This document shows, in pieces, positions 48,125-57,204 of a stretch of DNA of 64,000 nt. Within the stretch, counting starts at the first letter, position 1; each line of letters begins with the position of its first letter. This DNA is from Pseudobdellovibrionaceae bacterium. GTDB taxonomy: Bacteria; Bdellovibrionota; Bdellovibrionia; Bdellovibrionales; Bdellovibrionaceae. The DNA lies in assembly GCA_019637915.1 (NCBI GenBank), contig JAHBUV010000001.1, forward strand, positions 496,001 to 560,000, given 5' to 3'. A program made the translations under genes and the position numbers. Below the pieces are notes generated by a model. It was not told the DNA's origin, did no database searches, and was given only the letters and a program-made list of their open reading frames with translations.

Positions 48125-49291
48125 TCAATCAGGCAGGTTGTCTTGGAAAAAGCGGAGGGCGTTTTCCCCCATCACCTGGCGGATCTCCGAGGAAGTCCAC
48201 CCCAATTGAACCAATTTGGCCGTCAACCAACCCAGACGGGCGGCATCGATCGGTGTCGAGACAAAACCATCCCAGTCGGACCCCAGGGCGACATGATCGA
48301 TGCCGGCCACGTCCACCGCGTGGCGCAGGCTGCGCGCCACGGAATCCAGGTCGCGGCCGCAGACCACTTCCTCCCAAAAACCGATGCCGATCAAACCGCC
48401 ACGTTCGGCCACGGCCTTCAACTGCGCGTCCGAAAGATTGCGGTTGTTGTCGCACACCGCCTTCACCCCCGTGTGGGACACCATCGAGGGGCGGCTCGAC
48501 AGGGCCAGAATCTCGTTGATGGCCGGGGACGACACGTGCGCCAGATCGATGATCAACTTTTTTTCGTTCATGGCGCCGACCCACTGGCGTCCCTTCTCCG
48601 TGAGCCCGCCCTTCGCGACCCCCTGCTGGGATCCCGACCACTCGCTGTCGAAAAGGTGCGCCGGCGCCACCACCCTCACCCCTTCCGCGGCCAGCGTGTC
48701 GAGCCGGGACAGATCCCCCTCCAAGGCGTGCGCCCCTTCGATGGCGAGCAGGGCCGCGACCAAACGCGGGTTCTGACGGCGGTCCTCCAGAAAGACCCGC
48801 AAATCATGGCGGCTGCGGATCAGGCGCAAGGCCCCGCGCGAATCGCGCTCGGCCTGCTGCAAACGCCGGATCTGGTAGAGGGCCCGCTCGGTCAGACTGC
48901 CCCACGTGGAGGGCGGCCAGCGCTGCGCCAACGCCAGCAGGGTGATGTCATCCGCCGCGTCGGCCGCGTTCGCCGTGTAGTTGAGGCCGCGCGGGCTTTT
49001 CGTGACGATGGAAAAAACCTGCAGGGTGACCGGCCCCTCTTGCAGGCGCGGCAGATCCACGTGGCCGCGACGGGCGCGCACCAGAAGATCGCGGTCCCAG
49101 AGCAAGGTGTCGGCGTGAAGGTCCACGATGCGCAGCTCGTGATGCCATTCCGGAACGGACGCCGGCGGCGATTCGTCGATACCGGCGCCCAGATGATTGT
49201 AGCGCCGGTCCACTTCATGGGGAATGAACCAAAAAAAAGCCCCGGCTCCGAGAATCACGACACACGAAAGAGCCAGGGCGATTTTTCTCAT
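48125..49291 (-). CDS. Membrane dipeptidase (peptidase M19)
   Basis: 388 residues. An N-terminal membrane anchor (about 5-23) is followed by the M19 metal site: VDLHADTLLWDRDLL, then LAIEGAHALEGDLSRL, LIIDLAHVS and SRPSMVSHTGVKAV. Renal-dipeptidase type enzymes cleave dipeptides, including D-residue forms. Outward-facing location is expected from the anchor. The next gene (S8 protease) is directly upstream on the same strand. Confidence 0.9.
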   Translation of the reverse strand: MRKIALALSCVVILGAGAFFWFIPHEVDRRYNHLGAGIDESPPASVPEWHHELRIVDLHADTLLWDRDLLVRARRGHVDLPRLQEGPVTLQVFSIVTKSPRGLNYTANAADAADDITLLALAQRWPPSTWGSLTERALYQIRRLQQAERDSRGALRLIRSRHDLRVFLEDRRQNPRLVAALLAIEGAHALEGDLSRLDTLAAEGVRVVAPAHLFDSEWSGSQQGVAKGGLTEKGRQWVGAMNEKKLIIDLAHVSSPAINEILALSSRPSMVSHTGVKAVCDNNRNLSDAQLKAVAERGGLIGIGFWEEVVCGRDLDSVARSLRHAVDVAGIDHVALGSDWDGFVSTPIDAARLGWLTAKLVQLGWTSSEIRQVMGENALRFFQDNLPD

Positions 49292-49300
49292 GACTGATTT

Positions 49301-51025
49301 TTAGCGCGAACCCACCGCCATTTTCAACGGTGCTGAGCGCATCTCAAGCGCCGCGTCCACGGCGGCCCCGGCATTCACCAGTCCCGCGCCGAATTCATTG
49401 CCGGCATTCGGAGCCAGGGGCGTGGCCGTGCGTTGCAGGATGTCCTTCACCTGAGCCGGCGTCAGATCGCGGCGCACGGCTTTGATCAACGCGGCCACCC
49501 CGGAAACGTGGGGTGTTGCCATGGAGGTGCCATCCAAGGCCGAGTAATCCGTGGCCAGCACCGCCAGGCGCGCGCTCACCACCTGATTGCGCAGCAGCGC
49601 ATCGCGGACGGCTTCGCCCGCGGCCTGCTCGATGCCGAAGACCGGGATCGGCAGGGACGGACTGCCGTTCTCCACCAAGGTCCCCTGCACCAAACCGGGG
49701 GCGTTGTTGAAGATGATCAGGCCGGCGGCGCCCGCGTCGACGGCGAACTGCGCCTTCTCAACAAATTTGATTTCTCCGCGCGCGGCCAGCACGAACTTGC
49801 CCCGCACGTCCAGACCCGCGTAGTCCTCGGCGCGGCCCAGGCCGGCGTAGACCAGGACGTTCTCCACGGGCACCGGCACGTCGGCCGCCCCCTTGAAGGT
49901 GTTGCTGTTCAAAGACGCGCCCTCTTCGCCGTTCATGGTCATGCGCACGTCCGCCACGCGGCCGCTGCCCAGGGGCACGCAGGAGCTGATGTTCACTCCC
50001 GGCGCCACCACGGCGAGCTCCGGCCCGTACTGCGAGAAGGCGGCGCGCTCCAGCTGGCTGTTGACGGCGCCCACGGCGATCACCTCGGGCAGGGCCGCGG
50101 GGTAACTGACCCGCGACGTGCCGTCGTTGCCGGAAGCCGCGATGATGGTGACCCCCGCGGCTTCCGCGGCGCGAATGGCGTCGCGTTCCGCCGGCGTCGC
50201 CCAAGCCCCGCCCAGGGACATCGAAATGATGTCGACTTTTTGCTCCACGCCCCAGTTCACGCCTTGGGCGATGGCGATGTTCGAGCAGCCGGACGCCGAG
50301 CACACCCGTCCCGCCAGCAAACGGGCCTTCGGCGCGACACCGGTGAAACCCGCGTTGTCCATCACGCCGGCGATGGTGCCGGCCACATGGGTGCCGTGGC
50401 TGTGACGGTCGAAATAGGGATAAGGTTCCGCCTCGTCCCCGACGAAGTCCTCTCCGGCCTCGAAGTTCTCCGCGATGGAGGGATGGTTTTTATCGATGCC
50501 CGTGTCCAGCACCAGCACGCGGACGCCTTCGCCGCCCGCCGCCTTGAACCAGCCGTCCATGGCTTTGACGGCGCCGATGCCCCAGGGGGTTTTTTCCCCG
50601 GGATGGAAATCGCCCATGGGAACGGATTGCGCGGGACGCGCGGCCACGGCGCGGGGCAAATTGATTTTCAACGGCCCGACGGCGCCCACCGGCTGCGGCG
50701 CCGGGTGAAAGACCTCTTCTTCGACGAAGGCCACTTCGGGCATGCGGCGCAGGCGCTCGATGTCGGCCTTGTCCCCCACTTTCACGACCAGGGATTTCAC
50801 GTGCTTCAAACTATCCTGCAGCTCGGCGTTCACGGCGAACCAGTGACGGGCGACGAGGCTCGCCTGGGTGTCCAGCACCCCGCCCGACTCGCGGCTGTTC
50901 ATCACTTGCTGGGCGGTCTGATAAGCGCGACCGGACTTCATCACCACCAGCACTCTGCGGCCCTCGGCGTGGGCGAACAGAGCACTCAACACAATCACCG
51001 CGGAAACGAAGAATCTCGAACCCAT
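49301..51025 (-). CDS. Secreted subtilisin-like (S8) serine protease with PA domain
   Basis: 574 residues from the ATG at 51025, which follows a GGGGG ribosome site; the earlier in-frame start is without one. Signal peptide 1-20 (AHA), an inhibitor-like propeptide (about 25-100), then the catalytic triad: VLVLDTGIDKNH (Asp), HSHGTHVAGT (His) and LDGTSMATPHVSG (Ser). A PA domain is inserted before the serine (about 355-470). It is a degradative extracellular or periplasmic protease, as many predatory or saprophytic bacteria have. Confidence 0.9.
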   Translation of the reverse strand: MGSRFFVSAVIVLSALFAHAEGRRVLVVMKSGRAYQTAQQVMNSRESGGVLDTQASLVARHWFAVNAELQDSLKHVKSLVVKVGDKADIERLRRMPEVAFVEEEVFHPAPQPVGAVGPLKINLPRAVAARPAQSVPMGDFHPGEKTPWGIGAVKAMDGWFKAAGGEGVRVLVLDTGIDKNHPSIAENFEAGEDFVGDEAEPYPYFDRHSHGTHVAGTIAGVMDNAGFTGVAPKARLLAGRVCSASGCSNIAIAQGVNWGVEQKVDIISMSLGGAWATPAERDAIRAAEAAGVTIIAASGNDGTSRVSYPAALPEVIAVGAVNSQLERAAFSQYGPELAVVAPGVNISSCVPLGSGRVADVRMTMNGEEGASLNSNTFKGAADVPVPVENVLVYAGLGRAEDYAGLDVRGKFVLAARGEIKFVEKAQFAVDAGAAGLIIFNNAPGLVQGTLVENGSPSLPIPVFGIEQAAGEAVRDALLRNQVVSARLAVLATDYSALDGTSMATPHVSGVAALIKAVRRDLTPAQVKDILQRTATPLAPNAGNEFGAGLVNAGAAVDAALEMRSAPLKMAVGSR

Positions 51026-51338
51026 TTTTCCCCCTTCGTGAGCAACCTCGGACTTCGTTCTTGAAGCTCCGGGGAAAATTGCATCGCGGTGTTTTTGCGC
51101 ACGCAAGGAAGATTTCCGAAAAAAATCACGAGATATCAGTGGCTTGAAAAATGAAATCTTCTGTCAGGCAGGGGCATGGTTCCGAAATGGCACCTGTACT
51201 CAAAATCAGGGGCATTTGAGGCCGTTCTATAAGCAACACTTATGATGAATATGAATGGGAATGCCCTGATTTGCAGAAGAATAAAAAACGGAGCGATGAC
51301 GCTCCGCCCATGTATCAGCAAATGTTTGGGAACAAAAC
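51026..51338. other. Intergenic region between protease and che operon
   Basis: Contains the che operon terminator at 51283-51306 and the promoter region of the protease on the minus strand. No gene seen. Confidence 0.5.
51283..51306 (-). terminator. Terminator of the chemotaxis operon
   Basis: CGGAGCG and CGCTCCG around ATGA; T run on the minus strand. Confidence 0.85.
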
Positions 51339-51854
51339 TCAGGCGCTTTGCGCCTGTTTCACGAGCTTTTTCACCACCAGAACCAGGGACAATTCCTTGT
51401 CGCTGTCGAAACGGAAAGGCAGTTCAAGGCACTTGGAGGCTTCGAATTCCTTGTTCACCTGGCGCAGGACCTGCGGCAGGCCCATGGGGAAACGATAACC
51501 CTGATCGACCAGCGGGGCTTTGGCGAGACCGTAAATCGTGTTGGTCAGTTCGCCCACGCAGTCTTCCACCTCCGGCGTGATGTCGGTGGCGCTCTCGCCC
51601 AGCATGTGGGCGTAGATCTTCAGGATGAATTCGCGGCGGAAGGCGATGACCATAGAGCCCTCGACGTCGAGGGACGTGAAGTTGATCACGCCGGCCACGT
51701 CGTAGCCGACCTGCAGGTCCTTGGTGATCACCGGGCGGGTCATGATCGGCCGCTCGCCGAAATACATTTCCACCGTCTGGCGGACCGCTTGAATGAAGGC
51801 CAGGCCGACCGGCTCGTCAAAAAACGAACGAAGGCGATTGTCGACTTCCGACAC
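51339..51854 (-). CDS. cheX: CheX-type CheY phosphatase
   Basis: 171 residues of the CheC/CheX fold. The E-x2-N phosphatase motif is seen as GELTN within EVEDCVGELTNTIYGLA, near residue 100. CheX removes phosphate from CheY and resets the switch. Last gene of the che operon, just after cheY. Confidence 0.8.
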   Translation of the reverse strand: MSEVDNRLRSFFDEPVGLAFIQAVRQTVEMYFGERPIMTRPVITKDLQVGYDVAGVINFTSLDVEGSMVIAFRREFILKIYAHMLGESATDITPEVEDCVGELTNTIYGLAKAPLVDQGYRFPMGLPQVLRQVNKEFEASKCLELPFRFDSDKELSLVLVVKKLVKQAQSA

Positions 51855-51866
51855 GGGGTCCCCCTC

Positions 51867-52283
51867 TTAGGCGGCCTGGGCTTTGAAGTGCTTGGCCCAA
51901 GCCACTTCGAGTTTTTTCTGGAAGTCGGCGGGCGTGAAGGGCTTCACCAGGTAATTCGAAACGCCGGCTTTCACGGCCTCGATGACCTGGCTCTGCTCGT
52001 TCTCGGCGGTGACCAGGATGAAGGGCAGACCCTTCGTCGGATCGCTGGCGCGCACGAGCTTCAGGAACTCCAGGCCCGTGGTGTTCGGCATGTTCCAATC
52101 GGACACGACGCAACCGTAGGGTTTGCCGTCCGAGAGGGCTTTCTGAACCATCGCGTGCGCGACTTTGCCGTCTTCCGCCTCGTCGATCTGGGTGTAGCCC
52201 AGACCGGACAGGGTCTTCTTCACGATGGTGCGCATCGTTTTGAAATCGTCGACGACCAGAAAGCGCGTATTGGGATCAAACAT
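51867..52283 (-). CDS. cheY: Chemotaxis response regulator CheY
   Basis: 138 residues, a single receiver domain: acidic pair in VVDDFKT, phospho-acceptor in VVSDWNMP, Thr in VTAENE and Lys in VKPFTP. This is the CheY pattern. Phospho-CheY binds FliM and FliN to change rotor direction. The N-terminal peptide of the element-encoded FliM (25836) is the type that binds it. Confidence 0.88.
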   Translation of the reverse strand: MFDPNTRFLVVDDFKTMRTIVKKTLSGLGYTQIDEAEDGKVAHAMVQKALSDGKPYGCVVSDWNMPNTTGLEFLKLVRASDPTKGLPFILVTAENEQSQVIEAVKAGVSNYLVKPFTPADFQKKLEVAWAKHFKAQAA

Positions 52284-52294
52284 GTCGGTACTCC

Positions 52295-54775
52295 TTATGA
52301 GGCTTTTCGGCCGGCGGCCGGCTTGACTGTAGAGAGACGGATGATTTCCTCGCCGATTTGCTCGAGGGGAAGAACGGCTTCCGCGGCGCCGCGCTCGATG
52401 GCCTCGCGGGGCATGCCGAAGACGACGCTGGTCTGCTCGTCCTGGGCGATGGTCCGGGCGCCGCGATCCCGCAGCGTTTTCAGACCGCGGGCGCCGTCGG
52501 CGCCCATGCCGGTCAGCAAAGCCGCCACGACATGACCGATTTTCTCCTGCGCCACGGTGTCGAACAGGTAATCCACGGACGGAGCGTGGCGGTTCACCGG
52601 CGGATCATCCGTGACTTTGACGCGGACGGAGCCGCCGGAACCGCGGACGAATCCCATTTGTTTTCCGCCGGGCGCGATCAGCACGAGGTTCTTTCTCACC
52701 TCGTCGCCGTCTTTCGCCTCGCGCACCTCGAAGGGGCAGATCTGGTTCAAACGCTCGGCGAAGGCGGCGGAGAAAAAAGCCGGGATGTGCTGCACGATCA
52801 GCGTCGGCGGGATCTCCGCCGGGAAACTCTCGAGCACCACGCGCAGGGCTTCCGTTCCGCCCGTCGAGGCGCCGAGCACGATCAACGTGCCCTCGACGGC
52901 TTTCGCCGTCGTCGTGGCCTTGCGGCCGCGCAAGCGCGCCCTCACCACCGAGGACGCCGCCGCTTTGACGCGGTCGCGGATTTCCGCTCCCACGGACGAG
53001 ATCTCGGCCTGCGTCGGTTTCTGAATGTAGTCCATGGCGCCGCTGGCCAGGGCTTCGAGCACGGCGGGCCCCTCGTCACGGCTGATCGAGCTGATCATCA
53101 CCGTCGGGAGGCGATGGGTGGGCATGATTTTCTTCAGCAAGGTCACGCCATCCATCTCGGGCATGTTGATGTCCAGGGTCATCACGTCGGGCTTGTGCTG
53201 GCGGATGAGGGCTTCGACCTGCGACGGGCGCTCCGCCTCGGCCACCACCTGCAGCTCCGGGTCCTGCGACAGGATCTTCTTCAGCAGCTGGCGGATCACG
53301 GCCGAGTCGTCGACGATCAGGACTTTCTTCGGGCCTTTTTTCGCCGCGGAGGGTCCCGTTCTCGCGCCCGCCGGTTTCACCGCCGGGCCCGGGGTCGGAG
53401 CGGACGCCGGTTTCGCCGCCGGGCTTTCGCTGAAAGCGGGTTTGGCGGGACCTTGCGGGTGCGCCGGGACGACCCCCTTCACCGCCACCAGGGATTTCAA
53501 TTTCGTGCGGATCTGATCCGCGGCCTGCGCCAGGTTCTGCAGGGAGGGTTTTTCCATGTAATCGGCGGCGCCACGGCGCAAAGCCTCGCGGCCCAGGTCC
53601 GGGCGGTCCCGGTCGATGGAGGACAGGATCATCACCGGCGGGCGCTTCATGCCCGAGGTGGCGGCCAGGAACTCGAGACCCGTCATCACCGGCATCTCGA
53701 GATCCAGGGTGATGGCGTCGAACTCCTGCTTCTTCAGCAGCTCCACGGCCTCCTGGCCGTTTTTCGCCGTGCCCGCGATGCGGAAGCCTTTTTCCGCCAC
53801 GAAGATCTTCTGCAGGATCTGGTGGATCGTCGGCGAATCGTCGACGCACAACATGCGCAAGGGCTCGCTCTTCGCCGGCGCGGCGGATTTCGCCGCCGGG
53901 GCTTTGCCCTCCGCCACCGCGGCGGCCGGCGTGTAAACGGAAGCCGCCACCGTGTGGATATTGCTCATCTTCAGCCCGTGCAGGCTCTCCGAGATCCCGA
54001 TGACCAGGTGGCCCTGGGGATCCAGGCGGCCCAGCAGATCGTTCACGCACTGGCGGATCTGGGCCTCTTCGAAATAAATGAAAACGTTGCGGCAGAAAAT
54101 CACGTCGAAGGTGACTCCGGACGGATAGGTCTTCGGATCCAGCAGGTTCGCCGTCTGGAAGCGGCACAGGCGGCGGATGGCGTCCTTCACCTTGCCGTAA
54201 CCTTCGACGGCGCCTTTGCCCGGGATCCAATGATCGTTGCCGTACACGGCCGGCACCTGGCGCAGCTCCTCCAGGCGGTAGACGCCGTTTTTGGCGTAGT
54301 CGACGGATTCATGGTCGATGTCCGTGCCCCACAATTCCAGCTCGATGGAGGGATCCGCCGCTTTCAGCAGGGTCGTGAAGAACATGCCGAGGGAGTAGAG
54401 CTCCTGACCGCGGCTGCTCGCCGCGGACCAGATGCGGAACTTGCGGTCGCCGCGGCTTTTGATGCGGCTGAGGATCTGCGGGAGTTTTTGCTGCAGCACT
54501 TCGAATTGCGAGAATTCGCGGAAGAAATACGTGTGGTGGGTCGTCAGCAGCGACAGCAAGGCGCGGGTCTCGTCCTCGTTGTGGCTTTTCAGGTACTTCT
54601 CGTACTCGCCGAAACCGTTCAGCCCCAGGCGGATGATGCGGCTGCGCAGGCGGTTCTCCACCATGGAGGATTGCCGGGACCCCAGCTGCACTCCCGTCAT
54701 CCCTGAAATCACGCGCGAAACTTCCGCGACGACGGAGGCGACGAGCTCCGGCGATTCGACCTGTTGGTTCGGCAT
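52295..54775 (-). CDS. CheR-receiver-receiver-CheB fusion protein
   Basis: 826 residues. Residues 1-290 are a CheR methyltransferase (RLRSRIIRLGLNGFGEYEKYL, then IWSAASSRGQELYSLG). A receiver follows (about 305-425, VDDSPTIHQIL, TLDLEMPVMTGLEF), then a second receiver after a Pro/Ala linker (about 480-600, VDDSAVIRQLL, TLDINMPEMDGV) and a CheB methylesterase domain (about 630-820, VLGASTGGTEALR, VQHIP, LTGMGADGA). One chain thus adds and removes receptor methyl groups under double phospho-control. CheR-CheB fusions exist, but two receivers between them are uncommon. Confidence 0.9.
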   Translation of the reverse strand: MPNQQVESPELVASVVAEVSRVISGMTGVQLGSRQSSMVENRLRSRIIRLGLNGFGEYEKYLKSHNEDETRALLSLLTTHHTYFFREFSQFEVLQQKLPQILSRIKSRGDRKFRIWSAASSRGQELYSLGMFFTTLLKAADPSIELELWGTDIDHESVDYAKNGVYRLEELRQVPAVYGNDHWIPGKGAVEGYGKVKDAIRRLCRFQTANLLDPKTYPSGVTFDVIFCRNVFIYFEEAQIRQCVNDLLGRLDPQGHLVIGISESLHGLKMSNIHTVAASVYTPAAAVAEGKAPAAKSAAPAKSEPLRMLCVDDSPTIHQILQKIFVAEKGFRIAGTAKNGQEAVELLKKQEFDAITLDLEMPVMTGLEFLAATSGMKRPPVMILSSIDRDRPDLGREALRRGAADYMEKPSLQNLAQAADQIRTKLKSLVAVKGVVPAHPQGPAKPAFSESPAAKPASAPTPGPAVKPAGARTGPSAAKKGPKKVLIVDDSAVIRQLLKKILSQDPELQVVAEAERPSQVEALIRQHKPDVMTLDINMPEMDGVTLLKKIMPTHRLPTVMISSISRDEGPAVLEALASGAMDYIQKPTQAEISSVGAEIRDRVKAAASSVVRARLRGRKATTTAKAVEGTLIVLGASTGGTEALRVVLESFPAEIPPTLIVQHIPAFFSAAFAERLNQICPFEVREAKDGDEVRKNLVLIAPGGKQMGFVRGSGGSVRVKVTDDPPVNRHAPSVDYLFDTVAQEKIGHVVAALLTGMGADGARGLKTLRDRGARTIAQDEQTSVVFGMPREAIERGAAEAVLPLEQIGEEIIRLSTVKPAAGRKAS

Positions 54776-54796
54776 CGGATCCTACCTCGCGGCGGC

Positions 54797-55264
54797 TTAA
54801 GCCGCCTTTTTGGCCTGTTGTTGGGTGACCGTGGCGCGCTCCTCGCCGGATAACGCCTTCCACACGTCCAACAGGAGGATCAGCTTTTCATCGTGGCGGA
54901 AAACGCCCGTGATGTGCTGGGTCTTGCCGGTGGCGTGCTCCATGGGGTTCGCCGAGATCTCCTCGGGGTTCATCGGCAGAACGGAGTTCACGCGATCCAC
55001 CAGGACGCCCATGCGGTAACCCTCGAGATCGAGGATGATGACGGCGCTCTCTTCACTGTCTTTCGGTTTGATGGAAAGCTTCAAGCGCAGGTCGAGGACC
55101 GACAGGACCTGGCCGCGCAGGTTGATGATGCCCAGGAAAGCCGAAGGCATCTGCGGCACGGGCGTCGTGTCGGGACGGGCGATGACCTCTCTCACCGACA
55201 AGAGGGGGATGGCGAAGGATTCGCCACCGAGTTCCAGGCAGAGATACCGGTTGAGGTCGTTCAT
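54797..55264 (-). CDS. cheW: Chemotaxis coupling protein CheW
   Basis: 155 residues with the SH3-like CheW fold: YLCLELGGESFAIPLLSVREV, LGIINLRGQVLSVLDLRLKL and GVLVDRVNSVLPM. It links receptors to CheA. Starts four bases inside the end of cheA, so the two are co-translated. Confidence 0.92.
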   Translation of the reverse strand: MNDLNRYLCLELGGESFAIPLLSVREVIARPDTTPVPQMPSAFLGIINLRGQVLSVLDLRLKLSIKPKDSEESAVIILDLEGYRMGVLVDRVNSVLPMNPEEISANPMEHATGKTQHITGVFRHDEKLILLLDVWKALSGEERATVTQQQAKKAA

Positions 55265-57012
55265 GCGGCACTTTCTCCTTTCGCCGTCGCCGGCGGGCGG
55301 GTCTTCAAACGACCCTTCTTGAATAAATCCACAGGTTCGATGATCAAGGAAGGCTTCCCATCCCCCAGGATGGTCGAACCGCTCACGCCCGGCAGGTTCG
55401 AGAGTTCGGAGCCCAGGGCTTTGACGACGATCTGGTTCTGACCGAGGATGTCGTCGACCACGAGACCGAAGGCGTTGCCGTTCGAGCGCACCACCAGAAC
55501 GATGGAGGTGGCGTCCTGGTTGCGGCTGGGAATGCTGAAGTAATCGCCCAGGCGGAACAACGGCAGGTTCTCGTCCCGCAGCAGGAACACGTCGCCCAGG
55601 CCCGAGCGGTGGTGCACCTGGCTCGGCTTCAGGCTCAGCGTCTCGGCCACCGTGGACAGGGGGATCACGAAGCGGTGGTTTTCCACCGTCGTCACCAGGC
55701 CCTCAATGATGGCGAGCGTGAGGGGCAGGATGATCCGGAAGGTCGTCCCCTGCCCGAGCGCGGATTCAATCTCCACCTCGCCGCCGAGCTCCTGGATATT
55801 GGTCTTCACCACGTCCATGCCGACGCCGCGGCCGGAGACTTCCGTCACCTGCTCTTTGGTGGAAAAGCCGGGCAGGAAAATCAGGCCCCAGGCCTCGCGG
55901 TCGGACAGCTGCGCGTGGGGCTGGATCAGGCCTTTCTGCACGGCTTTGTGCTTGAGTTTTTCAGGATTCAACCCGCCGCCGTCGTCCGCCACCTCGATGA
56001 CCAGACGGCCCGAACGGTGGTAAGCCGACAGGCGCACGCGGCCGCGGGTGTTTTTCCCGGCCGCCGCGCGGACGTCGGCGGTTTCAATGCCGTGGTCGAC
56101 GGAGTTGCGGACCAGGTGCACCAGCGGATCGCCGATGCGCTCGAGAACCGTCTTGTCGAGCTCGGTCTCCTCGCCCTCGAGGACGAGGTCGATGTCCTTG
56201 TTGATGGCGCGGGCCGTGTCGCGCACGATCCGCTGCATCTTCTGGAAGGTGGGTTTGATCGGCAGCATGCGCAGGCTCATGGACAGGTCCTGGATCTCCT
56301 TGCCGATCTTCTCGAGCTGATGCAGGGATTTGCGCAGCTCGAGGTTGTTGCTTTTCAAGGACTGCTCGCGCAGCACCGAGTGCAGGATCACCATCTCGCC
56401 CACGACGTTCAGGAGGTTCTCGAGTTTCGTCGTCGAGACGCGGATGGTCTCTTCACCGGCTTTGTTTTTCGCCGCCTCGCCGTGGCCCGGAGCCTCGGCC
56501 GCCGGGACGGCCGACGTCGCCGCCGGAGCCGGCGGCGAAGGCATCGCGAAAGACAGCTCGATGGCGGGTTCGTCCGCCTTCGCCGCAACTTCGGCGACGG
56601 GGGGATCGTCGGCGGGGGCGGACGCCTGGCCGGACGAGAGCTGCTCCATCTCCTGGATGAGGGGATGGATGTCGAATTGTTTTTTCAGATCCTGTTTGAG
56701 GCCGTCGATCATCTGCGTGAGGAAGTCGTTGCAACGCAGGAGGAAGCTCACGACCGGGGGGCTCGCGGCCAATTCGTTGTTCTTGATTTTCAGGATGAAG
56801 GTTTCGAAGTGGTGGGTGAACTCGCCCAGCTGGTCGAAACCGACGGCTTTCGAGCTGCCCTTCAGGTTGTGCGCCAGGCGGAAAATCTTCCCGAGGTTCT
56901 CCGCGTCGGAAGGATCCTGTTCCAGCCGCAGGAAACACTGCTCGGTGTCCGCCAGCGAGCTCTGCGCCTCTTCCAGAAAAATCGTCTGCAACTCGACATC
57001 GAAATCCGACAT
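55261..57012 (-). CDS. cheA: Chemotaxis histidine kinase CheA
   Basis: 583 residues from the ATG at 57012 (AGGGAC before it); a longer start at 57042 is possible. The HPt domain has the phospho-His in AHNLKGSSKA. A Pro/Ala-rich linker replaces a clear P2 domain. Then dimerisation and ATPase domains (HLVRNSVDHGIE, then VADDGGGLN and GRGVGMDVV) and a CheW-like P5 domain. First gene of cheA-cheW-cheRB-cheY-cheX. The missing P2 may mean direct CheY access to HPt. Confidence 0.92.
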   Translation of the reverse strand: MSDFDVELQTIFLEEAQSSLADTEQCFLRLEQDPSDAENLGKIFRLAHNLKGSSKAVGFDQLGEFTHHFETFILKIKNNELAASPPVVSFLLRCNDFLTQMIDGLKQDLKKQFDIHPLIQEMEQLSSGQASAPADDPPVAEVAAKADEPAIELSFAMPSPPAPAATSAVPAAEAPGHGEAAKNKAGEETIRVSTTKLENLLNVVGEMVILHSVLREQSLKSNNLELRKSLHQLEKIGKEIQDLSMSLRMLPIKPTFQKMQRIVRDTARAINKDIDLVLEGEETELDKTVLERIGDPLVHLVRNSVDHGIETADVRAAAGKNTRGRVRLSAYHRSGRLVIEVADDGGGLNPEKLKHKAVQKGLIQPHAQLSDREAWGLIFLPGFSTKEQVTEVSGRGVGMDVVKTNIQELGGEVEIESALGQGTTFRIILPLTLAIIEGLVTTVENHRFVIPLSTVAETLSLKPSQVHHRSGLGDVFLLRDENLPLFRLGDYFSIPSRNQDATSIVLVVRSNGNAFGLVVDDILGQNQIVVKALGSELSNLPGVSGSTILGDGKPSLIIEPVDLFKKGRLKTRPPATAKGESAA

Positions 57013-57039
57013 ACGTCCCTTAACCTCAGGTTTCATAAC

Positions 57040-57066
57040 CAATCGGTTTTTAGAGCGGAATCCTAA
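57040..57066 (-). promoter_or_regulatory. Possible sigma-28-like promoter of the che operon
   Basis: On the minus strand TTAGGATT, 11 bases, ACCGATTG, close to the flagellar sigma-28 consensus TAAAGTTT-N11-GCCGATAA with the right spacing. Confidence 0.4.
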
Positions 57067-57204
57067 GGGCTTTTAAAAAGCGCGACGCATTTTCACATCT
57101 CAATCACAATTGGATCACAGGCGGGCGCGATGTCCAGGCAACTTCAAAAGCGCGGGCGGAAACGCGGTGGCTCAAAGGGAGACAAGGGATGGAATTGGAA
57201 AGAA

